From: Streptomyces sp. WMMB303 | Lineage (GTDB): Bacteria; Actinomycetota; Actinomycetes; Streptomycetales; Streptomycetaceae | Assembly (NCBI RefSeq): GCF_029351045.1 | Contig: NZ_JARKIN010000001.1 | Location: forward strand, 3,146,001 to 3,210,000 | DNA length: 64,000 nucleotides | Direction: 5' to 3' | Shown here: positions 26,409 to 35,890 of the stretch, in pieces | Layout of the letters: each line of letters starts with the position of its first letter | Numbering within the stretch: position 1 is the first letter of the stretch | The notes under the pieces: generated by a model | Databases searched by the model: none | What the model was told of the DNA's origin: nothing | Seen by the model: only the letters and a program-made list of their open reading frames with translations | Position numbers and translations under genes: made by a program

Positions 26409-28051
26409 CAACAACTCCTCTCTCCGGCCGCTCCCTCGGAGAGCGCCGCGTCCGGTTCTTCCAGTGCCAGCTGCGCACCCCGCCAGCGCTGCCGCAGCCT
26501 GCGGTCGTGGCTCACGACGACCACGGCGCCCTCGTAGGCGTGCAGGGCCTCCTCCAGCTCCTCGACCAGCGCGGGGGACAGGTGGTTGGTCGGCTCGTCC
26601 AGCAGCAGGATGTCGGCCGGCGTGGTCACCAGCCGGGCCAGGGCCAGGCGCTGCCGCTGGCCGGTGGAGAGCCGGGAGACGGGCACCTCCAACCGCTCCG
26701 GGGCGAACAGGCCCAGCGCCAGCAGCCGCCGGGTGTGCTCAGCTTGCGGCCCAGGGCGGCCGTGCGCGTAGGCGTCGAGCAGGGTCTGCTCCGATCCGCC
26801 GGAGATCTCCGGATCCTGGGACAGGTGGCCGATCGTGCCCCGGTGCGCGACCCGGCCGGTGTCCGGTACCGGCTTCCCTGCGAGGGCGTTCAGCAGGGTG
26901 CTCTTCCCCGCGCCGTTCGGCCCCGTCACCAGCAGTCGCTCGCCCGCCACGAGTGCCAGGTCGGTCCGCGCCAACCTGCCCCGGACCGCGATCCCCTCGG
27001 CCGTCAGCACCGTACCGCGCAGACCCCCGGTGCGTAGCTCGGGAGCGAACCGCAGCGGGACGGGCGGGGGCGGCACGGGGTCCGCCAGCAGTCGGCGCAG
27101 CCGTTCCTCGGCATTGCGGACCCGCCCGGCCAGGGACTGCTGTACGCGCCCGGCGGCCCGGTCGTAGGCCATCTTGTTGCCGTCCTTCATCGCCCTCCCG
27201 GGCGCCACCCTGCGGGCCGTGGTGGCGGCGGCCTCCCGGAGCCGTTCCACCTCGGCCCGCCGACGCTCGTACGCCTCGGCCCAGCGGCGGCGGGCTGCGG
27301 CCTGCTCCGCCAGATAACCCGCATAGCCGTTGCCGTAGCGGACCACCGTGTGGCGATCGCCGTCCACCTCCAGCAGCGTCGTCGCGACCCGTTCCAGGAA
27401 GGTGCGGTCGTGCGAGACGGCGAGAGTGGTGCCGCGGCGGGTCCGCAGATGCTCCTCCAGCCAGCGGAGCGCGGCGTCGTCCAGATGGTTGGTCGGCTCG
27501 TCCAGCAGCAGCACCTCGGGGCCCGCGGCCAGCAGCGCGGCCATCCGGAGCCGCACCCGTTCGCCACCCGAGAGGCCGCCGACGATGCGGCTGCGGGGCA
27601 GGAGCCCCAGTCCGAGACCGTGCAGCGCACGCTCGACGCGGGCCTCGGCGTCGTAACCGCCCCGCAGTTCGAACGCGGTCAGCAGGTCTCCGTACTCGGC
27701 GAGGGCCGATTTCTCGCCCTCCGCCATCGCCGCCTCCAGCGTGCGCAGGCGCCGCTCCATGGCGCGCAGCTCGCCCAGCGCACCGTCGATGACCTGCTGG
27801 ACGGTCAGCTCCGAAGGAAGCGGCGCGTCCTGAGCGAGGTAGCCCACTCCTCCCTCGGCGTGCAGCACGACCTCTCCCGCGTCCGGCTTCTCGTGCCCCG
27901 CGAGCAGCCGGAGCAGGGTCGACTTGCCGGAGCCGTTCTCCCCGACGATCCCCGCTCGTTCACCCGCCGTGAGGGAGCAGCTCGCTCCGTCCAGAACCGT
28001 GCGGCCGTCGTACGACTTGGTGACGGCCGAAGCCGTGATCCGGGTAGCCAT
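26408..28051 (-). CDS. Antibiotic-resistance-type ABC-F ATPase
   Basis: A 547-aa protein with two ABC ATPase domains and no TM segment: Walker A GENGSGKST and GPNGAGKST; signatures LSGGERVRL and LSTGQRQRL; Walker B VLLLDEPTNHL and ILLLDEPTNHL. The two domains are joined by a charged linker (ERRRAEVERLREAAATTARR). ABC-F proteins of this kind bind the ribosome and displace drugs (macrolides, lincosamides, streptogramin A). The resistance group includes VarM, OleB, SrmB and TlrC. ATG 28049-28051 has GGAGA upstream. An upstream frame at 27960-28127 overlaps its start. Confidence 0.88.
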   Translation of the reverse strand: MATRITASAVTKSYDGRTVLDGASCSLTAGERAGIVGENGSGKSTLLRLLAGHEKPDAGEVVLHAEGGVGYLAQDAPLPSELTVQQVIDGALGELRAMERRLRTLEAAMAEGEKSALAEYGDLLTAFELRGGYDAEARVERALHGLGLGLLPRSRIVGGLSGGERVRLRMAALLAAGPEVLLLDEPTNHLDDAALRWLEEHLRTRRGTTLAVSHDRTFLERVATTLLEVDGDRHTVVRYGNGYAGYLAEQAAARRRWAEAYERRRAEVERLREAAATTARRVAPGRAMKDGNKMAYDRAAGRVQQSLAGRVRNAEERLRRLLADPVPPPPVPLRFAPELRTGGLRGTVLTAEGIAVRGRLARTDLALVAGERLLVTGPNGAGKSTLLNALAGKPVPDTGRVAHRGTIGHLSQDPEISGGSEQTLLDAYAHGRPGPQAEHTRRLLALGLFAPERLEVPVSRLSTGQRQRLALARLVTTPADILLLDEPTNHLSPALVEELEEALHAYEGAVVVVSHDRRLRQRWRGAQLALEEPDAALSEGAAGERSC

Positions 28052-28127
28052 CCGTGCTCTCCAGGGCGATCAGGAATGAAGCGGCCAACGGGGACCGCGG
28101 GACCGGGTGAACGCTCTGGTAGAGCAT
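27960..28127 (-). CDS. Candidate upstream frame overlapping the ABC-F start
   Basis: A 55-codon frame starting MLYQSVHPVPRSPLAASFLI, in a different phase from the ABC-F gene. Its ATG at 28125-28127 has a stronger RBS (AGAGGAG, 6 bases upstream) than the ABC-F gene, and the frame ends 92 bp inside it. Upstream frames of this kind control several ABC-F genes by translation attenuation; that role is inferred here. No protein homology is claimed. Confidence 0.4.
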   Translation of the reverse strand: MLYQSVHPVPRSPLAASFLIALESTDGYPDHGFGRHQVVRRPHGSGRSELLPHGG

Positions 28128-28197
28128 CGACAACTCCTCTTCCGTGTCGCGGCGTGCGCGACGGGTGACTCCTCGGGCGCGACCGGCGGACTTTTAC

Positions 28198-28213
28198 CGC
28201 GACGCATGTCGCG
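28198..28213. promoter_or_regulatory. Candidate TetR operator
   Basis: Perfect arms CGCGAC and GTCGCG around GCAT, in the divergent region between the ABC-F and tetR-type genes. TTAAGAT directly after it could be a -10 element for the tetR-type gene. The site would let one protein control both directions. Confidence 0.55.
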
Positions 28214-28348
28214 TTAAGATGTTGGCACGGCGAGCGCGGTCACGGCAAGGCGGAAAAGAGGGAAACCGCGGAAGCCGGACCGACACCGGTCGCGGACCCG
28301 GGTCGGCGGAGCCGGAGCGCGAGGCGAGGGAAGCGGGATGAACGCGAC

Positions 28349-29200
28349 GTGACAGCAGAGGAACACAGGCCGGAGAAGCCGGCCCGGCACGCACGAAAGC
28401 CGGGCGGCACGGACGGCGGCAGGGAGCAGGCCCGCCCGGGCCGGGACAGCCAGGGCAGTCGGGACAGCGAGGACAGTCGGGACTCCGACCGTGACCCGGA
28501 AGCCGCCCGAGGTGACGAGGGGCCCCTGGACAGCGGTGCGGCCCGGAGCGCCGGCGCCCGGCGGCCGGGCGGACGCACGGCGCGCGTGCGCGAGAAGGTA
28601 CTGGAGGCCGTCGGCCCGCTGCTGGTCGAGTACGGCTTCGACGGGCTGACCGTGGACGCCGTCGCGGCCCGCTCGGGCGTGCACCGCGCCACGGTCTACC
28701 GCCGCTGGCGGGACGTGGGCGGCCTGCTGGCCGACGCGCTCGACGCGGCGGGCGACGACGGCTGGCGCCCGCCCGACACCGGCTCCCTGGAGGGCGACCT
28801 GCGAGCGCTGAACGACGAGGTGCAGGAGGCGTTGACCGAGGAGCCCTCGCTCGCACTGGCCATGATCGCCGCTTCCTTCCGCTCGGAGGAGGCGGCGCGA
28901 TCGCTGCGGCGGTTCTGGGACGAGCGCTACGCGCGCTGCACCGTGGTCGTGGACCGCGCAGTGGCGCGCGGGGAGCTAGAACCGCCCGTCGACGCGCGGA
29001 AGCTCGTGGTGAGTTCCACCTCTCCCGTCTACCACCACCGGGTACTGCTGCACGCTCCATCCGACCCGGAACTGCCCGCAGAGGCGGCCCGCGCAGCGGT
29101 GCTCGCCGCGCGGGCCGGGGCGTTCCGCAGCCCGCCCGGCGCCCCCTCCGGACGCCGGGCGGCGGATCAGGCCGCCGCAGAGGCCGGACCCGGGACATGA
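28349..29200 (+). CDS. TetR-family regulator with long charged N-terminal region
   Basis: A 283-aa regulator. The TetR helix-turn-helix begins near residue 82: VLEAVGPLLVEYGFDGLTVD, then AVAARSGVHRATVYRRWRD. Before it lie about 80 low-complexity residues rich in Arg, Ser, Asp and Gly (SQGSRDSEDSRDSDRDPE). The C-terminal ligand domain is helical. Start GTG 28349; an internal start nearer the HTH is possible. It is divergent from the ABC-F/lyase pair with a palindrome between, so it probably represses them and responds to the drug; this is inferred. Confidence 0.82.
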   Translation: MTAEEHRPEKPARHARKPGGTDGGREQARPGRDSQGSRDSEDSRDSDRDPEAARGDEGPLDSGAARSAGARRPGGRTARVREKVLEAVGPLLVEYGFDGLTVDAVAARSGVHRATVYRRWRDVGGLLADALDAAGDDGWRPPDTGSLEGDLRALNDEVQEALTEEPSLALAMIAASFRSEEAARSLRRFWDERYARCTVVVDRAVARGELEPPVDARKLVVSSTSPVYHHRVLLHAPSDPELPAEAARAAVLAARAGAFRSPPGAPSGRRAADQAAAEAGPGT

Positions 29201-29520
29201 GCCGGGGCCGGGCCGGGGCCAAGCCCGGGACCTGACCAGGACCGGGCAGGGACTCGATCGGAACCGGGGCCGGACCGGGACCGAGGGTGGAACCGGAGCT
29301 GCACCCGGGACCGGAGAGCGGGGCCGGGATCCCGACCCGCCCGGTCCGCCCGACCCGCCCGGCTCGTCCGCCGTCCGCGGTCGGCCCCGAACCGTGCCGC
29401 GCCCCGCACCGCAGAAGGCAGCAGGGGGCAGCAGGGGGCAGCAGGAGCGAGCGGACGCCCCGCCAAGGCGAATCCACCGGGGAGCTGCACGGTCACCTTC
29501 TGGTGCCCACGGCACCGAAA
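29201..29520. other. Intergenic region, GC-rich, no gene seen
   Basis: Downstream of the tetR-type gene. It is built of GGGACCGG/CCGGGACC-like short repeats and a GGGGGCAGCA direct repeat near 29,425. No supportable frame or RNA was found. Confidence 0.5.
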
Positions 29521-29578
29521 AGTGCGTTCTTCCACGTCAGAAAGCACTCTCTTATGGTGCTCGAGTATCCATAAGAGA
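29521..29578. promoter_or_regulatory. Two adjacent inverted repeats upstream of ridA-like gene
   Basis: IR1: AGTGCGTTCT (29521-29530) and AGAAAGCACT (29539-29548), one mismatch, 8-nt spacer. IR2: TCTCTTATGG (29548-29557) and CCATAAGAGA (29569-29578), perfect, 11-nt spacer. They abut each other in an AT-richer patch 55 bp before the start codon. They look like operator sites; HxlR-type regulators often accompany RidA-like genes, but none is in the window. Confidence 0.6.
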
Positions 29579-29633
29579 CCGTACGACGTCTGAACGCGCG
29601 GGCCCCGCACCCGTACACAAGGAGGCGCACAGC

Positions 29634-30041
29634 ATGCCCGTGACTCTCGTGAACCCCGCCGGACTGCCCGCGATCGACGCCTACCGGCAGGTGTCGATCG
29701 CCTCCGGATCGCGACTCGTCTTCGTCGCCGGACAGGTGTCCCGGGACGCCGAGGGGACCACCGTCGGCGAGGGAGACCTCGCCGCGCAGGTCGAGCAGTG
29801 CTACCGGAACATCGGCACGGCGCTGGCCGAGGTCGGCGGCACCTTCGAGAACGTGGCGAAGCTGACCTTCTACGTCGTCGACTGGACACCCGACAAGATG
29901 CCCCGGCTCATGGAGGGGGTCTCGAGGGGTGCCGCGGCAACAGGTGCGGCTTCGACCCCGCCGGCCACGCTGCTGGGCGTCGCGGCGCTCGACATCCCCG
30001 AACATCTCGTGGAAATCGAGGCCACCGCGGTCCTGGAGTGA
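29634..30041 (+). CDS. RidA-family protein
   Basis: A 135-aa member of the Rid (YjgF) family. Motifs: FVAGQVSRDAEGTTVGEGDL, AQVEQCYRNIGTALAEVGGT, and the C-terminal ATLLGVAALDIPEHLVEIEA. Archetypal RidA removes reactive enamines; it carries the Arg in an SRxxPARxxV-type motif that is replaced here by TPPATLLGV, so this is probably an Rid subgroup with another substrate. Start ATG 29634 with RBS AAGGAGG. Preceded by two inverted repeats. Confidence 0.85.
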   Translation: MPVTLVNPAGLPAIDAYRQVSIASGSRLVFVAGQVSRDAEGTTVGEGDLAAQVEQCYRNIGTALAEVGGTFENVAKLTFYVVDWTPDKMPRLMEGVSRGAAATGAASTPPATLLGVAALDIPEHLVEIEATAVLE

Positions 30042-30120
30042 CAAGCCGCCTTTCGCGGGCGGTGCCGCAGGGCGGCTATCGGCGCATCGGACGACTTCTG
30101 AACCGCAGTTCGGAAGCACG

Positions 30121-30150
30121 TTGCACACTCCCCGCCACTCTTAACGTATA
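30121..30150 (+). promoter_or_regulatory. Candidate promoter for the rox gene
   Basis: TTGCAC (-35, 30121-30126) and CGTATA (-10, 30145-30150) with 18-bp spacing. The transcription start would fall in or beside the rifamycin-associated element. Confidence 0.45.
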
Positions 30151-30153
30151 GCG

Positions 30154-30183
30154 CACCGGGGGCCTTGCCACAAGCCCCCGGTG
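30154..30183. promoter_or_regulatory. Rifamycin-associated element (RAE)
   Basis: Outer perfect 9-bp arms CACCGGGGG and CCCCCGGTG, with inner CTTG/CAAG. Read on the minus strand it contains GGGGCTTGTGGCAAGGCCC. As I recall the RAE consensus (GGGGCTTGCG-R-CAAG-S-CCC), this differs at one position. RAEs sit before rifamycin-inactivating genes in actinobacteria and are linked to rifamycin induction. It lies about 260 bp before rox. Confidence 0.8.
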
Positions 30184-30184
30184 A

Positions 30185-31888
<1,704 letters not shown>

Positions 31889-31961
31889 CCGACCCCCGGC
31901 GCCCGGACGCGAGCACGGCGGAACTCGGCTGTACGTCCCGCTCACGTCCGGACGACGGAGG

Positions 31962-32678
31962 TCATTCCCGCGCTGCTGCTCGGGCGTCCGCAGCCGGGGC
32001 GTCGAGGGCCGCCACGTCGAAGCCGGCGTCGGCCAGGACGGCGGCAGCCACTCCCCGGCCGATCTGTGCCAGCCCGACCAGCAGGTCCTCGCAGTCGATG
32101 CGGGCCGAGCAGCGTTGCGCGGAGCGCTCTTCGGCGAGGGCGATGGCCTTGCGGGAGTAGGGGGTCCAGGCGATGCGTTCGGCTGCCCGGGAGGCTCCCA
32201 TGCTCAGCCGGGTTCCGACGGACCGGTGGACGGCCTCCGGTGGGACACCCGCGGCCCGCAGGAGTGCGGTGGCGCTGTTGTCCTCTGCTGTCAGCCCCCG
32301 GAGCAGGTGCTCGGTGCCGATGTAGTTGTTGCGGTGATGCACCGCTGCCTCCTTGACGTGGACCATCGCCCGGCGGAGTCCGTCGGTCATCGTCTCGGGG
32401 CCGTAGCGCTTGTGCGGGGCGTGGAAGCGCTGTTGGACGGCCTGCCGGGTCACCCCCAGGGCCGCGCCGATCTCCGTCCACGAGGCGCCGTGCATCCGGC
32501 AGTGCTCGACGTAGTCCTCGACCAGGTCGTCGGCCAGGGTCTGGAGTTCGGCTGCGACTCCGGCGGCGGCCGAGAGCAGCGCGAGCCAGTCGGGCTGTTC
32601 ATTCCCGTCGGGGCGGTGCGCGGTGTCGCATCGCCGGTCGACTTCTGCGATGAGGTCGTCCAGGTCCGAAAGCGGCAT
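31962..32678 (-). CDS. Clp-N-domain protein with N-terminal helix-turn-helix
   Basis: A 238-aa protein. A helical first part contains a helix-turn-helix, HGASWTEIGAALGVTRQAVQ (near residues 63-82). The second part is a double Clp-N repeat (LRRAMVHVKEAAVHHRNNYI, GTEHLLRGLTAEDNSATALL, then RIDCEDLLVGLAQ). There is no ATPase domain, so it is a stand-alone adaptor-like or DNA-binding protein. ATG 32676-32678 lies 2 bp from a long inverted repeat, which suggests autoregulation. Function otherwise unknown. Confidence 0.78.
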   Translation of the reverse strand: MPLSDLDDLIAEVDRRCDTAHRPDGNEQPDWLALLSAAAGVAAELQTLADDLVEDYVEHCRMHGASWTEIGAALGVTRQAVQQRFHAPHKRYGPETMTDGLRRAMVHVKEAAVHHRNNYIGTEHLLRGLTAEDNSATALLRAAGVPPEAVHRSVGTRLSMGASRAAERIAWTPYSRKAIALAEERSAQRCSARIDCEDLLVGLAQIGRGVAAAVLADAGFDVAALDAPAADARAAARE

Positions 32679-32680
32679 GA

Positions 32681-32725
32681 GGCAAGTACGCCTTGACAGT
32701 TCTGGATTGTCAAGGCGTACTTGCC
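32681..32725. promoter_or_regulatory. 18-bp perfect inverted repeat directly before the Clp-N/HTH gene
   Basis: Arms GGCAAGTACGCCTTGACA (32681-32698) and TGTCAAGGCGTACTTGCC (32708-32725) around GTTCTGGAT. Each arm contains TTGACA, a consensus -35, one in each direction. The left arm ends 2 bp before the start codon. It is a strong candidate operator/promoter for the HTH protein. Confidence 0.75.
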
Positions 32726-33125
32726 TCCCATGGAGCCGAGGACGGGCAGCGCCCGGAGCGGGCTGCCCTGTCCCGGATGAGTGTGGCAAGGGTGAGGCTC
32801 AAACTGCGACGCCTACGGTCGACTTGAAGGGCGGCGGCTGTCCCGCTCAACCGTGGGCAGCCGCCTCCGGGATCCGCCTCTCCGATCAGATGGCCGTTGT
32901 TCTGGCCACCTTCTGGGAAATCATCGAGGCGCCAGGCAGGTGTCTTTCGCGATCTGGGCGTCGCCGTCAGCTCGCCACGTTCACTCGCGTGGGACGGACT
33001 GCACGGTCAGGGCCTTGCCCGGCTGCAATCCATTGGTGTACTTCGGCACCCGACGGGATCATGAGTTGCCGCCGCGTCGCGCCCGGGACGGCGGTCGCTC
33101 ATGTGCCGACCTGGAGGAATCCTGT
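32726..33125. other. Intergenic region, no gene seen
   Basis: About 400 bp between the inverted repeat and the propeller gene. It is less GC-biased than its surroundings. Only the RBS GGAGGAA of the propeller gene (near 33,112) is recognisable. Confidence 0.5.
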
Positions 33126-34715
33126 ATGACCCTTGCGCCGATAGTCCGACGCGTGCTTGGTGACGGCCCATTTGCCGAGATGGGAGAACCTGCTCTGGCC
33201 GTCGTTGACGAGCGCTCGCGGACGGTCGCTGTGGGTGGGGACCTCGGGCATGTCCAGTGGAGGGGCAGCGGGACCGCGGACTCCCGATGGACGGGGCACC
33301 GGATCGGTGTCTATGAGCAGGACGGGCTGCGGTGTCAGCATCTGGTGCGGTCGAGGTACCCCGTTCGGTCTCTCGCCTTCCACCCGGTTCTTTCCCTGTT
33401 GGCCGTTGGTACGGGGCAATACGACGGCGGCTACTCGTTCGAAGGCGAGCTGCTGCTGATTCACCTGGAGTCCGGCGACGTGGTTTCCGCCCTGCAGTAC
33501 CCACGGGAGGTGCTTGGCGTGGAATGGCGTAGCGAGACGGCACTTCATCTGGTCGTGGCGCCATGTGATGACTGGGAGAACCCTGAGGCACACGAGCAGG
33601 GGCATGCGGTCGTTGTGGCTCGCTCGGACTGGCGCGCCGTCGGACAGGGGCAGATCCCCGCCCGGGAGCTGGCTGCCACCGCGGAGCCGGTCGTCCCGCC
33701 GGAACACAGCGCCGAGGCCCGCCGAATCCTCGCGGACCTCGCGGCCTCGGCCGGTCGACAGTGGTCCGTGCGCCGGCGGGTGTGGGCTGTCGAAGGTACG
33801 GAGGACGGCCGCGTGCTGGCCGCTCTGGACGGAGTCCTGGCGGAGTCGTGGCTGCGATCAGGAGACCTGCAATGGGCGGTCGAGGACGAGGAAGGCGGCC
33901 GACAGCTGGTTCTGGCCTCCGACGGCACATCGGTCTGGACTAACGCCGAACGCCGCAGTCGCCGCAAGGGACGGCACTGGGAGACGTCCGCACCCCGGCT
34001 GGCCCGAATCGCTGTCGACACAGGGCAAGTGCTGGAGACCCTGAGTCCAGGCGTGTTCACGGTTCTCGTCACAGTCGACCACAGGGCGATCCTGAGGCCG
34101 TTGGACGGCCGTCGCAAGCGTCCCGAACGGCTGCTGATGTTCGACCTCGACGGTCCGGTAGACGGTCCGGAGGTCAGCCACTTCGACTTGTTCAATCACC
34201 CGTTCGCCGTCCGCCGCGCGAGCCGTCCCTACATCTTGGTCGGCACTGACCCGGACAAGCCGCACAGGGACAAGTGGGTCACCGCCCTGGACGCCGATGG
34301 GACGTTGCAGCGGCTCTTCCCTCACTCCTGGGTGCCGGAGGAGCATCACTTCGGGGGTCCTGCGGTCGAAATCGGGCAGTCCCTGGTCTATGCCGGCGCC
34401 GTTCACCACGGTCAGGGGCTCCAACCCGGTGGCGCCTACGTCGTGCGGCGATCCCTGAACGGCTCAGTGCAGTGGCAGTACCGCACCGATCATCCCGCCA
34501 CCGACCTCGACACCGACGGGGACACCGTCTACGTGGCCTACAACTCCGGTGCCCTGACAGCACTGGACGCCAACGACGGCTCGGTGCGATGGCACACCGA
34601 GCTCAAGGTCGGCGGAGCACCGACCACGGCACTGTCCCTCGCTGTGGCGCCCCAAGGGCACTTGATCATCGGGACCGTCGACGGCCGGATCCTGGAGTGC
34701 CCGCCTCGGCCGTGA
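33126..34715 (+). CDS. Beta-propeller (PQQ/WD-like) protein
   Basis: A 529-aa protein without signal peptide or TM segment. The N-terminal part looks like WD/propeller blades (RSLAFHPVLSLLAVGTGQYD, VLGVEWRSETALHLVV). The C-terminal part has PQQ-type blades: VTALDADGTLQRLFPHSW, QSLVYAGAVHHG, TDLDTDGDTVYVAYNSGALT, ALDANDGSVRWHTELKV. Catalytic residues are not evident. ATG 33126 with RBS GGAGGAA. Codon use is less GC3-extreme than in its neighbours, which suggests acquisition. Probably a scaffold or sensing protein; function unknown. Confidence 0.72.
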   Translation: MTLAPIVRRVLGDGPFAEMGEPALAVVDERSRTVAVGGDLGHVQWRGSGTADSRWTGHRIGVYEQDGLRCQHLVRSRYPVRSLAFHPVLSLLAVGTGQYDGGYSFEGELLLIHLESGDVVSALQYPREVLGVEWRSETALHLVVAPCDDWENPEAHEQGHAVVVARSDWRAVGQGQIPARELAATAEPVVPPEHSAEARRILADLAASAGRQWSVRRRVWAVEGTEDGRVLAALDGVLAESWLRSGDLQWAVEDEEGGRQLVLASDGTSVWTNAERRSRRKGRHWETSAPRLARIAVDTGQVLETLSPGVFTVLVTVDHRAILRPLDGRRKRPERLLMFDLDGPVDGPEVSHFDLFNHPFAVRRASRPYILVGTDPDKPHRDKWVTALDADGTLQRLFPHSWVPEEHHFGGPAVEIGQSLVYAGAVHHGQGLQPGGAYVVRRSLNGSVQWQYRTDHPATDLDTDGDTVYVAYNSGALTALDANDGSVRWHTELKVGGAPTTALSLAVAPQGHLIIGTVDGRILECPPRP

Positions 34716-35284
34716 CCCCGAGAGCGAAGCCTTGGTTCTTCGTGGTTCGCATGTCTCATGAGGCGAGACCATCTGCTCGTGAGGTGCCATGTGGCTGACC
34801 CGCTTGGGGGCGGATTGAATTGACGCGGCCACCAGAGGCGGATACTCCGCCGGCTGCTGCTCCCGCCTGGATGACTCGGGCGCAAGAGCTTCCCAACTGT
34901 GTGTTCAGCGTCCGTAGGACGGAGTGCGGCGCAGAAGTCCGCGCATGATGAGCGGAGGCCACCACTCTGGGGTGCTCGGTGCCGCCGGTGGACGGGCCGG
35001 GCCGGTGCTGAGCACGGCGAAGCCCTCCGAGGCCAGCAGATGCCCCAGCAGCACGACACTCGCGGCCTGGGCGTCATCGACCAGGCGGACCGATGTGCCG
35101 TGCAGGGCGGCGCGATGAGCGGGACGCAGCGGCGGGTCAGAAAGAGCCGGACAGATCGGCAGATGGTCAAGGTTGACTGCGACACGCGACCAGATGGTTC
35201 AGACAGACCGAGATTGGGTCACCTTCAGCGAGACGCGTCACGTCGCGCTCAGTGACAGGCACTCGCGACGGCCATGACGCACAC
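34716..35284. other. Region without a recognisable gene
   Basis: About 570 bp. No frame here combines a start, RBS and plausible codon use. On the minus strand one phase (around 35,030-35,115) reads HGTSVRLVDDAQAASVVLLG, which may be a fragment of a decayed gene. No tRNA or transposon end was recognised. Confidence 0.45.
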
Positions 35285-35320
35285 TTGCAAGCAAGGTGCT
35301 TGCAATAGTTAGCAATGAGG
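35285..35320. promoter_or_regulatory. Operator-like repeats upstream of the XRE regulator
   Basis: Perfect 9-bp inverted repeat TTGCAAGCA-agg-TGCTTGCAA (35285-35305), overlapped by a second, shorter symmetrical element TTGC-AATAGTTA-GCAA (35300-35315). They lie 30-50 bp before the start codon and are candidate autoregulatory sites. Confidence 0.65.
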
Positions 35321-35334
35321 TGCATGCTGTGTGC

Positions 35335-35775
35335 ATGGCCTCGCTCAACGTAGGGAACCTCGGCGAGTTCCTGCGGGAACAGCGCCGGACCGCGAAGCTG
35401 TCGCTGCGGCAGCTCGCGGAGGCCGCCGGCGTCTCGAACCCGTACCTGAGCCAGATCGAGCGCGGCCTGCGCAAGCCCAGCGCGGAGATCCTGCAGCAAC
35501 TCGCCAAGGCGCTGCGGATCTCGGCGGAATCGCTCTATGTGCAGGCCGGAATCCTCGACGAGCGGGACCGGGAGGACCTGCTCCAGGTTCCGGCCGCGAT
35601 CCTCGCGGACTCCACGATCAACGAGCAGCAGAAGCAGGCGCTGCTCCAGATCTACGAGTCGTTCCGCAAGGAGAACGCGCAGCAGCGGGCGGCCGCCCCC
35701 GACACGGCGGATCCGCCGGCGGCGGGGGCACCCGCGGCGGAGCCCCCGGCAGGCGGAGTAAGCACAACAAGCTGA
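35335..35775 (+). CDS. XRE-family regulator next to HbhA-like gene
   Basis: A 146-aa regulator. The Cro/CI-type helix-turn-helix is LGEFLREQRRTAKLSLRQLA, EAAGVSNPYLSQIERGLRKP, SAEILQQLAKALRISAESLY. A helical middle and an Ala/Pro-rich tail follow. ATG 35335 is used; a longer in-frame start is possible. The same order (XRE regulator, HbhA, DUF2516 protein) occurs in Mycobacterium tuberculosis as Rv0474-Rv0476, so the unit is ancient. Confidence 0.85.
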   Translation: MASLNVGNLGEFLREQRRTAKLSLRQLAEAAGVSNPYLSQIERGLRKPSAEILQQLAKALRISAESLYVQAGILDERDREDLLQVPAAILADSTINEQQKQALLQIYESFRKENAQQRAAAPDTADPPAAGAPAAEPPAGGVSTTS

Positions 35776-35890
35776 GCAAGGACAGCGAGGGGCCGCGACG
35801 GTGCGGGCCACCGGCACCGGGCCGCGGGCGTCGGCCCCCTCGCGACGGACGGCCTCATCAGGCGAGTTGAGCCACGAAAGGCGAACCCTC

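Noticed and set aside
34538..35255. Several Arg/Ser-rich frames on both strands
   Set aside because: No start with RBS and no recognisable domain; at most a decayed gene.
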